DNA of 64,000 nucleotides from Catalimonadaceae bacterium JC749 (GCA_021730635.1 JAJNNC010000004.1:124001-188000); one strand, 5' to 3'. Positions 18,850 through 28,550 are shown, counted from the stretch's first letter. The notes: generated by a model from the sequence alone, not told the origin. Made by a program: numbers and translations.

Positions 18850-19587
18850 ATGAAAATACTGGTTTGTATTACCCATGTGCCAGACACAACGTCTAAAATT
18901 TCCTTTACTGATAATAACACAAAATTTAATTCCAACGGGGTGCAGTATATTATTGGGCCCTATGATGATTATGCGTTGGCGCGTGCAGTAGAACTGAAAG
19001 AACAATCAGGAGGTAGTGTTACCCTGTTGAATGTAGGCGGTTCTGAAACCGAACCTACCCTCAGAAAAGGGCTTGCCATTGGTGCTGATGAGGCCATACG
19101 TGTCAATGCAGAACCTACCGATGCTTTTTTTGTGGCAAAGCAGATCGCTGCTGTGGTCAAAGAAGGCAGCTACGATTTGGTTTTAATGGGTAGAGAATCC
19201 ATCGATTACAATGGCGGACAAGTGCATGGTATGGTTGGCGAACTGTTGAATATGCCCTCTGTATCACCCGTGATGCAGTTAGACCTGGAAGGAGACACCG
19301 CTAAAGTCGCACGGGAAATTGAAGGAGGGAAAGAATACCTCGAACTGAAACTCCCCTTGATAGCCGGATGTCAGGAACCCATTGCAGAATGGAAAATTCC
19401 GAACATGAGAGGCATTATGACTGCCCGGCAAAAACCGCTGAAAGTACAGGAAGCTGTCAGCGATGAGACAATGACTTCTACTCTCCGATACGAATTGCCA
19501 CCTCCTAAAAGTGGTGTTACATTATTCCAGCCCGATCAGATCAAAGAACTGGTGGATGCGTTGAAAAATGAGGCGAAGATCCTTTAA
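18850..19587 (+). CDS. etfB: electron transfer flavoprotein beta subunit
   Basis: 245 residues, normal for EtfB. It starts MKILVCITHVPDTTSKI and shows the AMP-binding subunit pattern, with LMGRESIDYNGGQVHGMVGELL and the recognition-loop region LKLPLIAGCQEPIAEWKIPNMRGIM. With EtfA it carries electrons from acyl-CoA dehydrogenases and similar flavoenzymes to the quinone pool through ETF-quinone oxidoreductase. It is followed by etfA after 46 bp, so the pair is an operon, and the bifunctional nuclease gene may be a third member. Confidence 0.96.
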   Translation: MKILVCITHVPDTTSKISFTDNNTKFNSNGVQYIIGPYDDYALARAVELKEQSGGSVTLLNVGGSETEPTLRKGLAIGADEAIRVNAEPTDAFFVAKQIAAVVKEGSYDLVLMGRESIDYNGGQVHGMVGELLNMPSVSPVMQLDLEGDTAKVAREIEGGKEYLELKLPLIAGCQEPIAEWKIPNMRGIMTARQKPLKVQEAVSDETMTSTLRYELPPPKSGVTLFQPDQIKELVDALKNEAKIL

Positions 19588-19633
19588 AATTCATCCCTTA
19601 TTTTTTAATTTTCAATAACAGAATTACTCATAT

Positions 19634-20608
19634 ATGCCTATTTTAGTTTTTATTGAAAGTGCCGAGGGAGCTGTAAAAAAATCTTCTGCAGAAGCTGTTT
19701 CGTATGCCTCTGCTATGGCAGCTCAGATGGGAGAAAAAGAAATTATAGCCATCGCCCTGGGCAATGAGGTGCCCGAAGAGTCACTGGCAAATTTAGGGAA
19801 ACATGGGGCCACCAAGGTATTACAAGTTTCCGATGAAAGACTCAACCAGGGTGTCATACAGGCTTGTGCTGCTGTATTGCACCAGGCAATGGAAAAAACC
19901 GGATCTGACATTTTAGTGTTGGCGAAATCTTCTCTGGGTGATCCTGTAGCAGCTCGGGTAGCGATCAAGCAGCAGGCAGCCCTGGCCTCTAATATAGTAG
20001 CATTACCAAACCTGGACGAAGGCTTTGTGGTAAAGCGCAGCATTTATACGGGTAAGGCCTTTACCTACGTGAAGCTGAACGCCAACAAAAAAATCCTGGC
20101 CGTCAAGAAAAATGCAGTGGACCTGAAAGAAGACGGAAACCCGGTTACTGTTGAAACTTTTGAAGCAGTGTTGTCAGACGCTGATTTTAATGTTAAAATT
20201 ACCAAGGTAGAAAAGGCGGAAGGAGAAGTCTTGTTGCCTGAAGCAGATATAGTGGTATCCGGGGGAAGAGGGATGAAAGGACCAGAAAACTGGGGCATGT
20301 TAGAAGATCTGGCGAAGGTGCTGGGCGCCGCTACAGGGTGCAGTAAACCGGTGTCAGACATGGGCTGGCGACCCCATCACGAACATGTGGGGCAGACCGG
20401 CATCAAGGTAAGCCCTACTTTATATATTGCTGTTGGTATTTCTGGTGCTATTCAGCATCTTGCCGGAGTAAACTCTTCTAAGTATATTGTGGTCATCAAT
20501 CAGGACCCGGAAGCACCCTTTTTCAAAGCAGCGGACTATGGTGTTGTCGGCAATGCTTTTGATATAGTACCTAAATTAACTGAAGCGATAAAAGCTTCTA
20601 AAAATTAA
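19634..20608 (+). CDS. etfA: electron transfer flavoprotein alpha subunit
   Basis: 324 residues. The N-terminal domain starts MPILVFIESAEGAVKKSS. The C-terminal FAD-binding domain is complete: VVSGGRGMKGPENWGMLEDLA, the SKPVSDMGWRP segment, HVGQTGIKVSPTLYIAVGISGAIQHLAG (split here as HVGQTGIKV and GISGAIQHLAG) and the end GNAFDIVPKL. EtfA binds the FAD that is reduced by acyl-CoA dehydrogenases. Cytoplasmic heterodimer with EtfB. 11 bp separate its stop from the GTG of the next gene, suggesting co-transcription. Confidence 0.96.
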   Translation: MPILVFIESAEGAVKKSSAEAVSYASAMAAQMGEKEIIAIALGNEVPEESLANLGKHGATKVLQVSDERLNQGVIQACAAVLHQAMEKTGSDILVLAKSSLGDPVAARVAIKQQAALASNIVALPNLDEGFVVKRSIYTGKAFTYVKLNANKKILAVKKNAVDLKEDGNPVTVETFEAVLSDADFNVKITKVEKAEGEVLLPEADIVVSGGRGMKGPENWGMLEDLAKVLGAATGCSKPVSDMGWRPHHEHVGQTGIKVSPTLYIAVGISGAIQHLAGVNSSKYIVVINQDPEAPFFKAADYGVVGNAFDIVPKLTEAIKASKN

Positions 20609-20619
20609 GCATTGATATA

Positions 20620-21210
20620 GTGGATAAAATAGAACTTGAAATTTTAGGGCTTTCTTCAAGCCAGTCGCAATCAGGATCCTTTGCATTGGTGTTAGGAGAA
20701 ACGAGTGGAAGCAGAAGGCTTCCTATCATTATTGGCATGTTTGAGGCCCAGGCGATCGCTATTGAAATCGAGAAGATCGTACCCAACCGACCGATGACGC
20801 ACGATCTTTTTAAGTCATTTGCCCATAGTTTCAACTTTACGGTAGAGGAGATCATTATTTCTGATCTGAAAGAGGGCGTATTCTTTGCAAAGATTATTTG
20901 TAGTGACGGGAGCCGCTCTCTGGAAATTGATGCCAGACCCTCTGATGCTATTGCTATTGGATTACGGTTTGGTGTGCCTATCTATACCTCAGAAAGTGTA
21001 TTGTCTGAAGCGGGCATCGTCCTGACCGATGAAGAAGGAGAAAAAGAAGTGAAACCCACCAGAAGTGAATCCAAACGTGGCAAACCCTTCACAGAGCAAC
21101 TCAAAGATATGACGGCAGACAAGTTAAAAGTCATGTTGGACGAAGCGCTCAAAAAAGAAGATTATGAGAGAGCGGCCAAAATCCGGGATGAATTGAATCG
21201 TAGAAATTAA
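20620..21210 (+). CDS. bifunctional nuclease family protein (DUF151) with UvrB/C motif
   Basis: 196 residues starting with GTG at 20620; no ATG is available near the conserved N-terminus DKIELEILGLSSS. Residues about 1-130 form the BFN/DUF151 domain: LVLGETSGSRRLPIIIG, ALAIAIEIE-like QAIAIEIEK, and SRSLEIDARPSDAIAIGLR. The last 35 residues carry a UVR motif, KVMLDEALKKEDYERAAKIRDEL, seen in UvrB, UvrC and ClpC-type proteins as a protein-contact helix pair. Plant BFN proteins have nuclease activity; the bacterial role is unclear. Directly behind etfA and followed by a strong terminator, it closes that transcription unit. Confidence 0.9.
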   Translation: MDKIELEILGLSSSQSQSGSFALVLGETSGSRRLPIIIGMFEAQAIAIEIEKIVPNRPMTHDLFKSFAHSFNFTVEEIIISDLKEGVFFAKIICSDGSRSLEIDARPSDAIAIGLRFGVPIYTSESVLSEAGIVLTDEEGEKEVKPTRSESKRGKPFTEQLKDMTADKLKVMLDEALKKEDYERAAKIRDELNRRN

Positions 21211-21234
21211 TATCGATAAAAAATACTATCTTCA

Positions 21235-21262
21235 AAAAGCCTTCTTTTCTGAGAAGGCTTTT
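21235..21262 (+). terminator. rho-independent terminator after the etf unit
   Basis: Perfect 11-bp stem AAAAGCCTTCT / AGAAGGCTTTT with a 6-base loop, ending in a run of T. It lies 25 bases after the stop codon of the bifunctional nuclease gene and before the nucleoside transporter gene. Confidence 0.85.
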
Positions 21263-21299
21263 TTGCTGACAAACCCTTTTCTGACATTAATATCGGATC

Positions 21300-22589
21300 A
21301 TGAGCTATTTTCGTGGTATCCTGGGCATACTGGTATTGGTTGCGCTTGCTTTTTTACTGTCCAGAAACAAGAAAGCCATCAGCTGGCGACTGGTCATTGC
21401 CGGTGTAGTCATTCAGTTACTGACCGGGATCCTCATTCTTAAAGTACCCTTGATGGCAACCTTGTTCAATAAACTCAGTCAGGGGTTTGTAAAATTTCTA
21501 AGTTTTTCCCAGGAAGGGGCTACCTTTCTGTTTGGTGATTTGACAGACGCTTCCTCTTTTGGCTATATCTTTGCCTTCCAGGTGTTGCCCACCATCATCT
21601 TTTTCTCTACGATTACCGCCGGCCTCTATTATCTCGGCATTTTACAGCGGATTGTCTATGGCATTGCCTGGGTGATGGCCCGGACAATGAAACTTTCAGG
21701 GGCTGAAAGCTTGTCGGCAGCGGGTAATATTTTCCTGGGACAAACGGAAGCCCCACTGCTGGTTCGTCCTTACATTGCTGGTATGACTTTGTCGGAGCTG
21801 ATGTGTCTGATGACAGGAGGGATGGCCACCATTGCCGGAGGGGTCTTGGGGGGATATGTGGCTTTTTTGGGAGGAGATGACCCTGTGGAACAAGCTAGGT
21901 TTGCCGCCTACTTGCTGAGTGCTTCCATCATGAATGCACCTGCTGCTATTGTCATGTCTAAGCTTATCATTCCGGAAGCTAATCCTGAAGATATCAATGA
22001 AGAGCTTCATGTTGCCGACGAAAATATTGATGTCAACCTGATTGACGCCCTTTCCAGAGGAGCAGCAGAGGGTTTGAAATTAGCCCTGAATGTAGGAGGT
22101 ATGTTACTGGCTTTCATCGCTGTCATCGCCGCTATTAATTATTTGCTGGAAGATGTCGTAGGAGATTTTACAGGCTTAAACGCCTTTGTCATGAATTCTA
22201 CTCAGGGCCAGTTCACAGGGTTTTCGCTGGAATATCTGCTGGGGCAAATCTTCCGTTTGTTTGCCTGGGTGATGGGTGTGGATTGGGACAATACGCTACA
22301 GGTAGGCAGTCTGCTAGGGCAAAAGACGGTGATCAATGAGTTTGTGGCATACCTGGATCTCTCACAAATGAAAGAGCGTGGGGATCTGAATGGGAAAGCA
22401 CTGGTTATTGCTACCTATGCCTTATGCGGTTTTTCTAATTTTAGCTCAATCGCCATTCAGATAGGAGGGATCGGTAGTATTGCACCTACTCAGCAAGGAA
22501 ATCTCTCCCGCTTGGGTCTTTGGGCTTTGCTGGCTGCTACCTTTGCCTGTATGATGACGGCTACCATCGCCGGCATGCTGATCAGTTAA
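21300..22589 (+). CDS. concentrative nucleoside transporter (NupC/CNT family)
   Basis: 429 residues with eight or more hydrophobic segments. Family marks: the N-terminal ISWRLVIAGVVIQLLTGILI, the central GAESLSAAGNIFLGQTEAPL (substrate and sodium site region, with Q-T-E), the MTGGMATIAGGVLGGYVAFL hairpin, MNAPAAIVMSKL, and the C-terminal ALCGFSNFSSIAIQIGG block. CNT proteins import nucleosides with sodium or protons across the inner membrane. There are no nucleoside-catabolism genes nearby. Transcribed alone, after the terminator at 21235. Confidence 0.93.
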   Translation: MSYFRGILGILVLVALAFLLSRNKKAISWRLVIAGVVIQLLTGILILKVPLMATLFNKLSQGFVKFLSFSQEGATFLFGDLTDASSFGYIFAFQVLPTIIFFSTITAGLYYLGILQRIVYGIAWVMARTMKLSGAESLSAAGNIFLGQTEAPLLVRPYIAGMTLSELMCLMTGGMATIAGGVLGGYVAFLGGDDPVEQARFAAYLLSASIMNAPAAIVMSKLIIPEANPEDINEELHVADENIDVNLIDALSRGAAEGLKLALNVGGMLLAFIAVIAAINYLLEDVVGDFTGLNAFVMNSTQGQFTGFSLEYLLGQIFRLFAWVMGVDWDNTLQVGSLLGQKTVINEFVAYLDLSQMKERGDLNGKALVIATYALCGFSNFSSIAIQIGGIGSIAPTQQGNLSRLGLWALLAATFACMMTATIAGMLIS

Positions 22590-22707
22590 TACTTGCCTTA
22601 GTCATTCCTGAGTTTATTCTTAATAACAAGCTAACTTTCATAAGTCTGACTTAGCCATGATCAGCAGGTAAACCACGATAATGGTTCAATTACTGAGAAT
22701 GAAGTTT

Positions 22708-22715
22708 TATATTTG
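22708..22715 (+). promoter_or_regulatory. probable -7 element of tyrS
   Basis: TATATTTG matches the Bacteroidetes -7 consensus TAnnTTTG; the -33 TTG is not clear. It overlaps the TTG at 22713 that opens the longest frame of tyrS, which makes that codon unusable as a start if this promoter is real, and favours the GTG at 22767. Confidence 0.45.
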
Positions 22716-22766
22716 CACTCTGTAAATCAAAAAGCATTTTTATTCAAATTTCAACCCCATACAACT

Positions 22767-24050
22767 GTGCAATTTATTGAAGAACTGACGTGGAGAGGCA
22801 TGATTCAAGAGATGACTCCCGGAACCGAAGAGCAATTAGCAAAAGAAATCACCAAAGGATATATTGGGTTTGATCCTACCGCTAGATCCTTACATATTGG
22901 GAACCTGGCTACCATTATGTTGCTGGTTCATCTGCAGCGGGCAGGCCACCAGCCTGTTGCACTGGTAGGAGGGGCTACCGGCATGATCGGTGACCCTTCG
23001 GGTAAATCGGCAGAAAGGAACCTTTTAGATGTAGACACTTTGCGCGGAAATCAGGAAGCCATCCGAAGACAATTACAAAAGTTTCTTGATTTTGAAGCCA
23101 GGGATAATCCTGCAGAAATTGTCAATAACTACGACTGGTTTGGGCCTATGGGATTCCTGGAGTTTCTGCGAGAAGCTGGTAAACATCTGACGATCAACTA
23201 CATGATTGCCAAAGAATCGGTAAAGAAAAGGATGGAAACCGGTCTTTCTTTTACAGAATTCTCCTATCAGCTTTTGCAGGGATATGACTTTTACCATTTG
23301 TACGAGCAAAAGGGTATTAAACTACAGATGGGTGGTTCGGACCAATGGGGGAATATCACTACAGGTACAGAGTTTATACGTCGTAAAGCGGAGGGAGAAG
23401 CCTTTGCTCTGACAACACCGTTGGTTACCAAAGCCGATGGAACCAAGTTTGGTAAATCTGAGGAAGGGAATGTGTGGCTAGATCCGGAAATGACGTCTCC
23501 TTATAAATTCTATCAGTTCTGGTTGAATGTAGCCGATGAAGACTGTGGCCGTCTGATCCGGGTTTTCACCTTAAAAAGCCAGCAAGAGATTGAGCAACTG
23601 GAGCAGGAGCATGCAGCAGCACCCCACCTGCGTATTTTACAAAAGGCGATGGCGGAAGAAATTACTACCCGTGTGCATTCTGCTGAAGACTATACGATGG
23701 CAGTAAGAGCCTCCGACATTCTGTTTGGTAAATCTACAGAGGAGGATTTGAATTCGCTGAATGAAAAGACTTTACTCCAGGTATTTGAAGGCGTACCTCA
23801 GGCAACAATCAGTCGCCAGGAGTATGCATCCACCGAAAATGTCGTAGAGCTCTTGTCTGAGAAATCTCAGGGTTTAATTTTTAGTTCAAAAGGAGAAGCC
23901 AGAAGGATGATACAGCAGGGGGGTATCACTATTAACAAAACGAAAGTGACCACACCGGATACTGCTATCGATTTCAGGTTACTACAGGATCAGTATCTGA
24001 TCGTGCAAAGAGGTAAAAAGAATTATTACTTATTAAAAATCATAGGGTAA
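22767..24050 (+). CDS. tyrS: tyrosyl-tRNA synthetase
   Basis: 427 residues from a GTG start at 22767. The usual family N-terminus is M(N)FIEEL.WRG, and here the GTG opens exactly at [11 protein letters not shown]. The frame extends upstream to a TTG at 22713, but that codon lies in the probable promoter. Class I signature motifs are present: HIGN in [12 protein letters not shown] and the KMSKS equivalent KFGKS in [11 protein letters not shown]. The tyrosine pocket region LQGYDFYHL and GGSDQWGNI are conserved. A C-terminal S4 RNA-binding domain occupies the last 70 residues ([15 protein letters not shown]). It charges tRNA-Tyr with tyrosine. The next gene starts at the base after the stop. Confidence 0.96.
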   Translation: MQFIEELTWRGMIQEMTPGTEEQLAKEITKGYIGFDPTARSLHIGNLATIMLLVHLQRAGHQPVALVGGATGMIGDPSGKSAERNLLDVDTLRGNQEAIRRQLQKFLDFEARDNPAEIVNNYDWFGPMGFLEFLREAGKHLTINYMIAKESVKKRMETGLSFTEFSYQLLQGYDFYHLYEQKGIKLQMGGSDQWGNITTGTEFIRRKAEGEAFALTTPLVTKADGTKFGKSEEGNVWLDPEMTSPYKFYQFWLNVADEDCGRLIRVFTLKSQQEIEQLEQEHAAAPHLRILQKAMAEEITTRVHSAEDYTMAVRASDILFGKSTEEDLNSLNEKTLLQVFEGVPQATISRQEYASTENVVELLSEKSQGLIFSSKGEARRMIQQGGITINKTKVTTPDTAIDFRLLQDQYLIVQRGKKNYYLLKIIG

Positions 24051-24641
24051 TTGTCAACCATACAGGTCAGAACGTTTACCGGAGAGGGGCTCCACCAGTA
24101 CATTCAAGATCTGGCGTTATTACGGATGGAAGTATTTCGTGACTTTCCCTATCTGTATGATGGGACACTGGCATATGAAAAGAATTATCTACGTACTTAC
24201 ATAGAAGCCACACAGAGTGCTGTCATTGTCGCTTTCGATGAGAACAGAGTGATAGGAGCTTCTACCTGCATTGCTCTGGCTGAGGAGGAGCCTCCTATAA
24301 AACAGGCTTTTGCTGCTTCATCCTTTCCCATCAATACAGTAATGTATTTGGGTGAGTCGGTATTAAAAAAGAGTTATCGGGGAAAAGGGATAGGCGTAGA
24401 GTTTTTTCGCCAACGGGAATCCTATGCCCGTCAGCTGGACAAACAATATGCTGCTTTCTGTGCGGTGATACGTCCGGAAGATCATCCCTTAAGACCTGCC
24501 AATTATCACCCCCTTCACCAATTTTGGCAGAATCGCGGTTACCACCTTTATCCTGACATCAAAGTGAAGATGCAATGGAAAGACGTTGATCAAGAGGAAT
24601 CTACAGCAAAAGAGTTGGTATTCTGGATTAAGTCGTTGTAG
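24051..24641 (+). CDS. GNAT-like acetyltransferase
   Basis: 196 residues beginning with TTG at 24051, the base immediately after the tyrS stop, so translation is probably coupled. No ATG is available before the conserved part (next Met is in RMEVFRDFPYLYDG). The fold pattern is GNAT: IVAFDENRVIGAST for the beta-strand pair, and YLGESVLKKSYRGKGIGVEFFRQRE containing the acetyl-CoA loop RGKGIG (R-G-K-G-I-G). The substrate is unknown; the family is common next to housekeeping genes in Bacteroidota. No terminator is evident in the 141 bp before the convergent patatin gene. Confidence 0.82.
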   Translation: MSTIQVRTFTGEGLHQYIQDLALLRMEVFRDFPYLYDGTLAYEKNYLRTYIEATQSAVIVAFDENRVIGASTCIALAEEEPPIKQAFAASSFPINTVMYLGESVLKKSYRGKGIGVEFFRQRESYARQLDKQYAAFCAVIRPEDHPLRPANYHPLHQFWQNRGYHLYPDIKVKMQWKDVDQEESTAKELVFWIKSL

Positions 24642-24782
24642 AGGGAAGGATTAGTTAGATCACTAAAAGGAGATGCACTATTTCTGAATAGGAAAAAGGC
24701 TTTTTGCTTACAGAATCTCTAATAAGTGTTGGCTCATGCAGTAAATGTGTGGACAAAAACCGGGTAAGTGAAGGTTTGTCAA

Positions 24783-25544
24783 TCAAATTTTGACCAATGG
24801 CGCTAGCTGGTCTTTCATTTGCCAGACATAGTCATATCCTATCTGATAAATTTCATCCATTTTACCAGTGTCAAAAACTTTATAGGTTTTAAGCAGCGGA
24901 GGTTCCAGAAATAAATCGCAGTATTTACGTTGAGGATAAGCATTGGCATTGATAGTGAGCAAAAAAGTTCTCTCAATCATGGATTTAAAACTGGTAACAA
25001 CAAAATCCTCATCCACTGGATTAGAGTGAGAGCCAATGATTTTATCACATTTACCCACTAAAATCTGTGCAGGAAAGTTGTTGAGCAGGCCTCCGTCAAC
25101 ATAAAGGCAGTTTTCAAACAACACCGGCTCAAAGATAACCGGCATACAGGAGGAAGCCATCAAGGCCCTGATAAGATGACCTTTGGAGAAATACACAGTT
25201 TTCCCTGCTTTCAGGTCAGTAGCCGCCACGATCAGGGGGATATTAAGTTCGGAAAAGTCATCGGCAGGTATGTATTTCGCATAGATAGCCTCTGTACCAT
25301 CCATTTTGAGCAGACCGGTTTTGCTGATTGCTGGGCGAAGAATTTTATAAAATTTGATTTCTTTGACGATAGCCAAAATTTCTTCCGGTGTATGTCCGGC
25401 ACTGTAGAGGGCGCCCAGGATCGCTCCCGAACTACATCCTGAAATAATTGATATTACGATGCCTAATTCTTCCAGTGCTTTGATAATTCCCAAATGAGCG
25501 ATGCCTCTTGACCCTCCCCCTGAAAGAACAATGCCTATCTTCAT
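24783..25544 (-). CDS. patatin-like phospholipase
   Basis: 253 residues without a signal peptide. It carries the complete patatin Ser-Asp dyad: oxyanion loop [12 protein letters not shown] (8-19), nucleophile elbow GCSSG with Ser38, and DGG in [13 protein letters not shown]. Bacterial patatins of this size are cytoplasmic or surface-associated lipid acyl hydrolases; the substrate is not predictable. Its ATG overlaps the accA stop by four bases (ATGA), which points to translational coupling with fatty acid synthesis. Confidence 0.92.
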   Translation of the reverse strand: MKIGIVLSGGGSRGIAHLGIIKALEELGIVISIISGCSSGAILGALYSAGHTPEEILAIVKEIKFYKILRPAISKTGLLKMDGTEAIYAKYIPADDFSELNIPLIVAATDLKAGKTVYFSKGHLIRALMASSCMPVIFEPVLFENCLYVDGGLLNNFPAQILVGKCDKIIGSHSNPVDEDFVVTSFKSMIERTFLLTINANAYPQRKYCDLFLEPPLLKTYKVFDTGKMDEIYQIGYDYVWQMKDQLAPLVKI

Positions 25545-26491
25545 TTTTGATTGACGACTCCCATTTTCGTAAATTTCTCTATACGCTGTTCAATTCTTTT
25601 GTCAATAGGTATTTGATTTAACTTTTTCAGATGGCCCAGGATACTTTTTTTAATAGTATTACTCTGTGTCTTCACATCGGTGTGGGCTCCTCCCAAGGGT
25701 TCTTCAATTATACCGTCAATTAACTTGAGTTCTTTCATATCAGCGGCTGTCAGTTTCATAGCTTCTGCGGCCTGTTCCTTGTATTCCCAGCTTCGCCAAA
25801 GGATAGTAGAGCAGTTTTCAGGAGAAATGACGGAATACCAGGTGTTTTCAAGCATCAGCACTTTATCTCCTATGGCAATGCCTAATGCGCCCCCTGAAGC
25901 ACCTTCCCCTATGACAATACAAATGATGGGAACCTTCAGCATAAACATTTCTTTCAGGTTGCGGGCGATGGCTTCTCCCTGTCCACGTTCTTCAGCTTCA
26001 ATACCGGGAAATGCACCAGGCGTATCGATAAAAGTTACGATAGGTTTATCAAACTTTTCTGCCAATTTCATCAGGCGCAATGCCTTCCGGTACCCTTCTG
26101 GGTTGGCCATACCAAAGTTCCGGATTTGTCTTTGTTTGGTATTTCTTCCCTTTTGCTGACCAATAAACATAATGGTTTGATCTTCTACTCTTCCAAAACC
26201 CCCTACCATGGCTTGATCATCTCTGACATATCGATCCCCATGTAATTCAATAAAATCGGTACTGATTTCATAAATATAATCCAAGGTATAGGGACGGTCT
26301 GCATGACGGGAAAGTTGAACTCTCTGCCAGCGGGTTAGATTCTGGAATGTCTCAATTTTTAAGGTTTCTATCTTTTTTTCCAGCGTTTTAACAGCCTCTG
26401 AAACGTCAACACCGTTTTCAGCAGCCATCTGTTTCATATCTGCCAGCTTGGTTTCTAATTCAACAATAGGCTTTTCAAATTCTAACAGCAT
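25541..26491 (-). CDS. accA: acetyl-CoA carboxylase carboxyltransferase subunit alpha
   Basis: 316 residues, the usual length. AccA, with AccD, transfers the carboxyl group from biotin to acetyl-CoA to give malonyl-CoA, the first committed step of fatty acid synthesis. Typical stretches: [15 protein letters not shown] at the N-terminus, [14 protein letters not shown]-like [38 protein letters not shown] (cut as DTPGAFPG and [10 protein letters not shown]), and [16 protein letters not shown] with the [12 protein letters not shown] segment. It is the first gene of a two-gene unit with the patatin and has its own consensus promoter. Malonyl-CoA is also the expected extender of the polyketide synthase at 29.6-36.9 kb, though the genes are separate units. 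Confidence 0.96.
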   Translation of the reverse strand: MLLEFEKPIVELETKLADMKQMAAENGVDVSEAVKTLEKKIETLKIETFQNLTRWQRVQLSRHADRPYTLDYIYEISTDFIELHGDRYVRDDQAMVGGFGRVEDQTIMFIGQQKGRNTKQRQIRNFGMANPEGYRKALRLMKLAEKFDKPIVTFIDTPGAFPGIEAEERGQGEAIARNLKEMFMLKVPIICIVIGEGASGGALGIAIGDKVLMLENTWYSVISPENCSTILWRSWEYKEQAAEAMKLTAADMKELKLIDGIIEEPLGGAHTDVKTQSNTIKKSILGHLKKLNQIPIDKRIEQRIEKFTKMGVVNQK

Positions 26492-26512
26492 AAGTGTATA
26501 TTAATTGTTGAA

Positions 26513-26543
26513 CAAAACTAAATATTATTGCAATTTAAGCCAA
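26513..26543 (-). promoter_or_regulatory. Bacteroidetes-type promoter of accA
   Basis: Minus strand: TTG at 26541-26543, a 20-base spacer and TAGTTTTG at 26513-26520. This fits the TTG-N19-TAnnTTTG consensus and gives a leader of about 15 bases before the ATG at 26491. Confidence 0.65.
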
Positions 26544-26662
26544 AAGATTAATAAACAAGGAATTCATAAATTTTATGAGGCTTCAGCTACTTCATTTTCA
26601 AAAATTTTCTCTAATATAATTGTAAATAAAGATTTATGATTCTATGTTTGCATCACGAAAAA

Positions 26663-26736
26663 GGTCTGGTAGTTCAGCTGGTTAGAATGCCTGCCTGTCA
26701 CGCAGGAGGTCGCGGGTTCGAGTCCCGTCCAGACCG
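26663..26736 (+). tRNA. tRNA-Asp (anticodon GTC)
   Basis: 74 bases that fold as a cloverleaf: acceptor stem GGTCTGG (26663-26669) pairs with CCAGACC (26729-26735), discriminator base G at 26736. The anticodon stem CCTGC/GCAGG flanks the loop CTGTCAC-type with GTC at 26697-26699, read as aspartate. The T-arm has GGGTTCGAGTCCC. The 3' CCA is not encoded, as in many Bacteroidota tRNAs. Confidence 0.95.
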
Positions 26737-26751
26737 CATAATAAAAATATA

Positions 26752-26784
26752 AACCCTTAATTCTCATTGAGTTAAGGGTTTTTT
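26752..26784 (+). terminator. terminator of tRNA-Asp
   Basis: Perfect 9-bp stem AACCCTTAA / TTAAGGGTT with an 11-base loop, followed by TTTT. It starts 16 bases after the tRNA end. Confidence 0.8.
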
Positions 26785-27146
26785 GTTAAATGCAGCTATT
26801 CACGTCATTATTCTGATCTCACAAGCAGCCTTTACCAATGACTTGAGAGAACTCTGGAATGTCGATTGTCAGGGATGGTGAAAATATAGTTCGGTGAACC
26901 TCTATCATTATACCCTGTTACACTTTACTCATTAAAACGAAAAGAAATACAACTTCTGTGATTACAGACAGGCTGGAATGAAAGAGGCAAACCGTTGTCT
27001 ACTACATTTACCCTACAAAAAATGGGAGAAATGTATCTGTTTTTTATACAAAAATCTTATGAAAACCAACGGTTTTTTTATCCCATAGACAGGTTGAAAA
27101 GTATAAATTTATTGTAGCCAATAAAGACTTAAATATAGGAGAAGAT
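26785..27146. other. intergenic region without a recognised gene
   Basis: No convincing reading frame in either direction. A short hairpin AAAACC-AAC-GGTTTT at 27062-27076 followed by T lies near the end of the minus-strand GAF gene; with a 6-bp stem it is at best a weak terminator. Confidence 0.4.
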
Positions 27147-28550
27147 TTAAAGAGAGATTTGCATTTCTAATTGCTGTATACGATTCAGATACTCCTGTTC
27201 TTTGCGCTGCATTTCCTCCTGAGTGGCTGCTAACTCTTCCATGTTTTGTCGCATTTCCTCTTCCTGAGCTCTCAATTGTTGAGCTTGTTCCTGCGCTTGC
27301 TCTAATAAAACTTTGGTATTCATATTGACCCGGTTATTTTGAATAAACGAAGCAATGCCTTCTCCTAACTTATCAATAAATTCAATTTCATGTTTTTCGA
27401 AGGGAGTGAAGGAAGCTATCTCCAGGATTCCTTCGGTTGTGTTGTTTACCTTTAAGGGAACAATGAGAAGCGCATGGGGAGTCGCTTCCCCTAAACCAGA
27501 AGTAATTTTTATATAATCCTGGGGAATATTGGTCATAAACGTGAGTTGACCTTCCAGGTAGGTTTGTCCAATCAGACCTTGCCCTGCCGAGATGGTTTGT
27601 TCCAAATATTTTTTACGACCGTAGGCATAACATGCTGTTAATTTAATTTCAACCGGTGCATTTACATTTTCATCACGATATACAACATATAACCCACCCT
27701 GGTTGGCTTTCATATATTTGACGATCATAGAAATGACGCTACCATACAACTCTTGCTCAGGTAGATTGCTGCGCAAGATATCGGATAACATGGCAATACC
27801 TTCGGCGGCCCATTGCCTTTTTTTCTCCTCTTGTTGGGCTAGTTTAAGCTGTCTGAGGTCCTCTTCCCGTTGCAATTTTTCTTTTTCAAGATTTGCTTTC
27901 TGTTCGTCTGATTCTTTTCGCATCACTTCACTTTTTTTCTCAGCTTCAAAATTAAGAATTGCCAGTCCTAAGATAGAACCCACTGCAGCAAGAATAGACA
28001 ACAAAACCGTAACGTTACTAAGCCAACCTACTTGAAGCAAATGAACATATTCTTCTATTCGGTCGGTGTCATATACTACTTTGAATAAATGTTTTTGGAT
28101 GGGAAAACTAAAAATTGCCAGTGAGCATACAAGTAGCGAACCATACAAGAATACTTTTTCCCTGAGGTCAAACATGATAAAGGGTGCCAGCATAAAACTG
28201 ATGGCCACTAAAAATAAGCTGCTGATGGGTTGGTCTTCCGGCCCGCACAAATAACTATTATAGAGCATCACCTGCCAAACAGGTAGTACTGATATAAAAA
28301 TCCTGGAGTATTTTAAGCCTCCTAGCAAATTTGCGATAATTACTCCTATCCCTGTAATTACTCCTGCTAAGGGTATATAGAAAAGGGGAGGGAGATAAAT
28401 GAGAGAAATAATAACAAAGGGGATGGCAATAGTAAAGACCAAGATCAACGTAACAACGTTTGTAGGTCTTACTTTTCTAAGAAGGTAATCGGGTAATTCT
28501 TCTGTGGATGCACCAGCATTCAATATTATTGTTAAGATACTGAGCCTCAT
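27147..28550 (-). CDS. membrane-bound GAF-domain signalling protein without an output domain
   Basis: 467 residues. The first 210 contain about six hydrophobic segments (for example TLILVFTIAIPFVIISLIYL and VTVLLSILAAVGSILGLAIL), forming a membrane sensor module. A charged coiled coil (about 208-255) leads to a GAF domain (about 255-405), recognisable by GQGLIGQTYLEGQ and LLIVPLKVNNTTEGILEIAS. The C-terminal 60 residues are a second coiled coil rich in Glu and Gln (EEEMRQNMEELAATQEEMQ). There is no kinase, cyclase or HTH domain, so the signal must pass to a partner protein. It sits 133 bp downstream of the phosphopantetheinyl transferase gene on the same strand and may share its transcript. 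Ligand unknown. Confidence 0.83.
   Translation of the reverse strand: MRLSILTIILNAGASTEELPDYLLRKVRPTNVVTLILVFTIAIPFVIISLIYLPPLFYIPLAGVITGIGVIIANLLGGLKYSRIFISVLPVWQVMLYNSYLCGPEDQPISSLFLVAISFMLAPFIMFDLREKVFLYGSLLVCSLAIFSFPIQKHLFKVVYDTDRIEEYVHLLQVGWLSNVTVLLSILAAVGSILGLAILNFEAEKKSEVMRKESDEQKANLEKEKLQREEDLRQLKLAQQEEKKRQWAAEGIAMLSDILRSNLPEQELYGSVISMIVKYMKANQGGLYVVYRDENVNAPVEIKLTACYAYGRKKYLEQTISAGQGLIGQTYLEGQLTFMTNIPQDYIKITSGLGEATPHALLIVPLKVNNTTEGILEIASFTPFEKHEIEFIDKLGEGIASFIQNNRVNMNTKVLLEQAQEQAQQLRAQEEEMRQNMEELAATQEEMQRKEQEYLNRIQQLEMQISL

Noticed and set aside
27062-27079. Terminator hairpin near the GAF gene end
   Set aside because: Only a 6-bp stem with a 3-base loop, about 70 bases from the stop; too weak to call.
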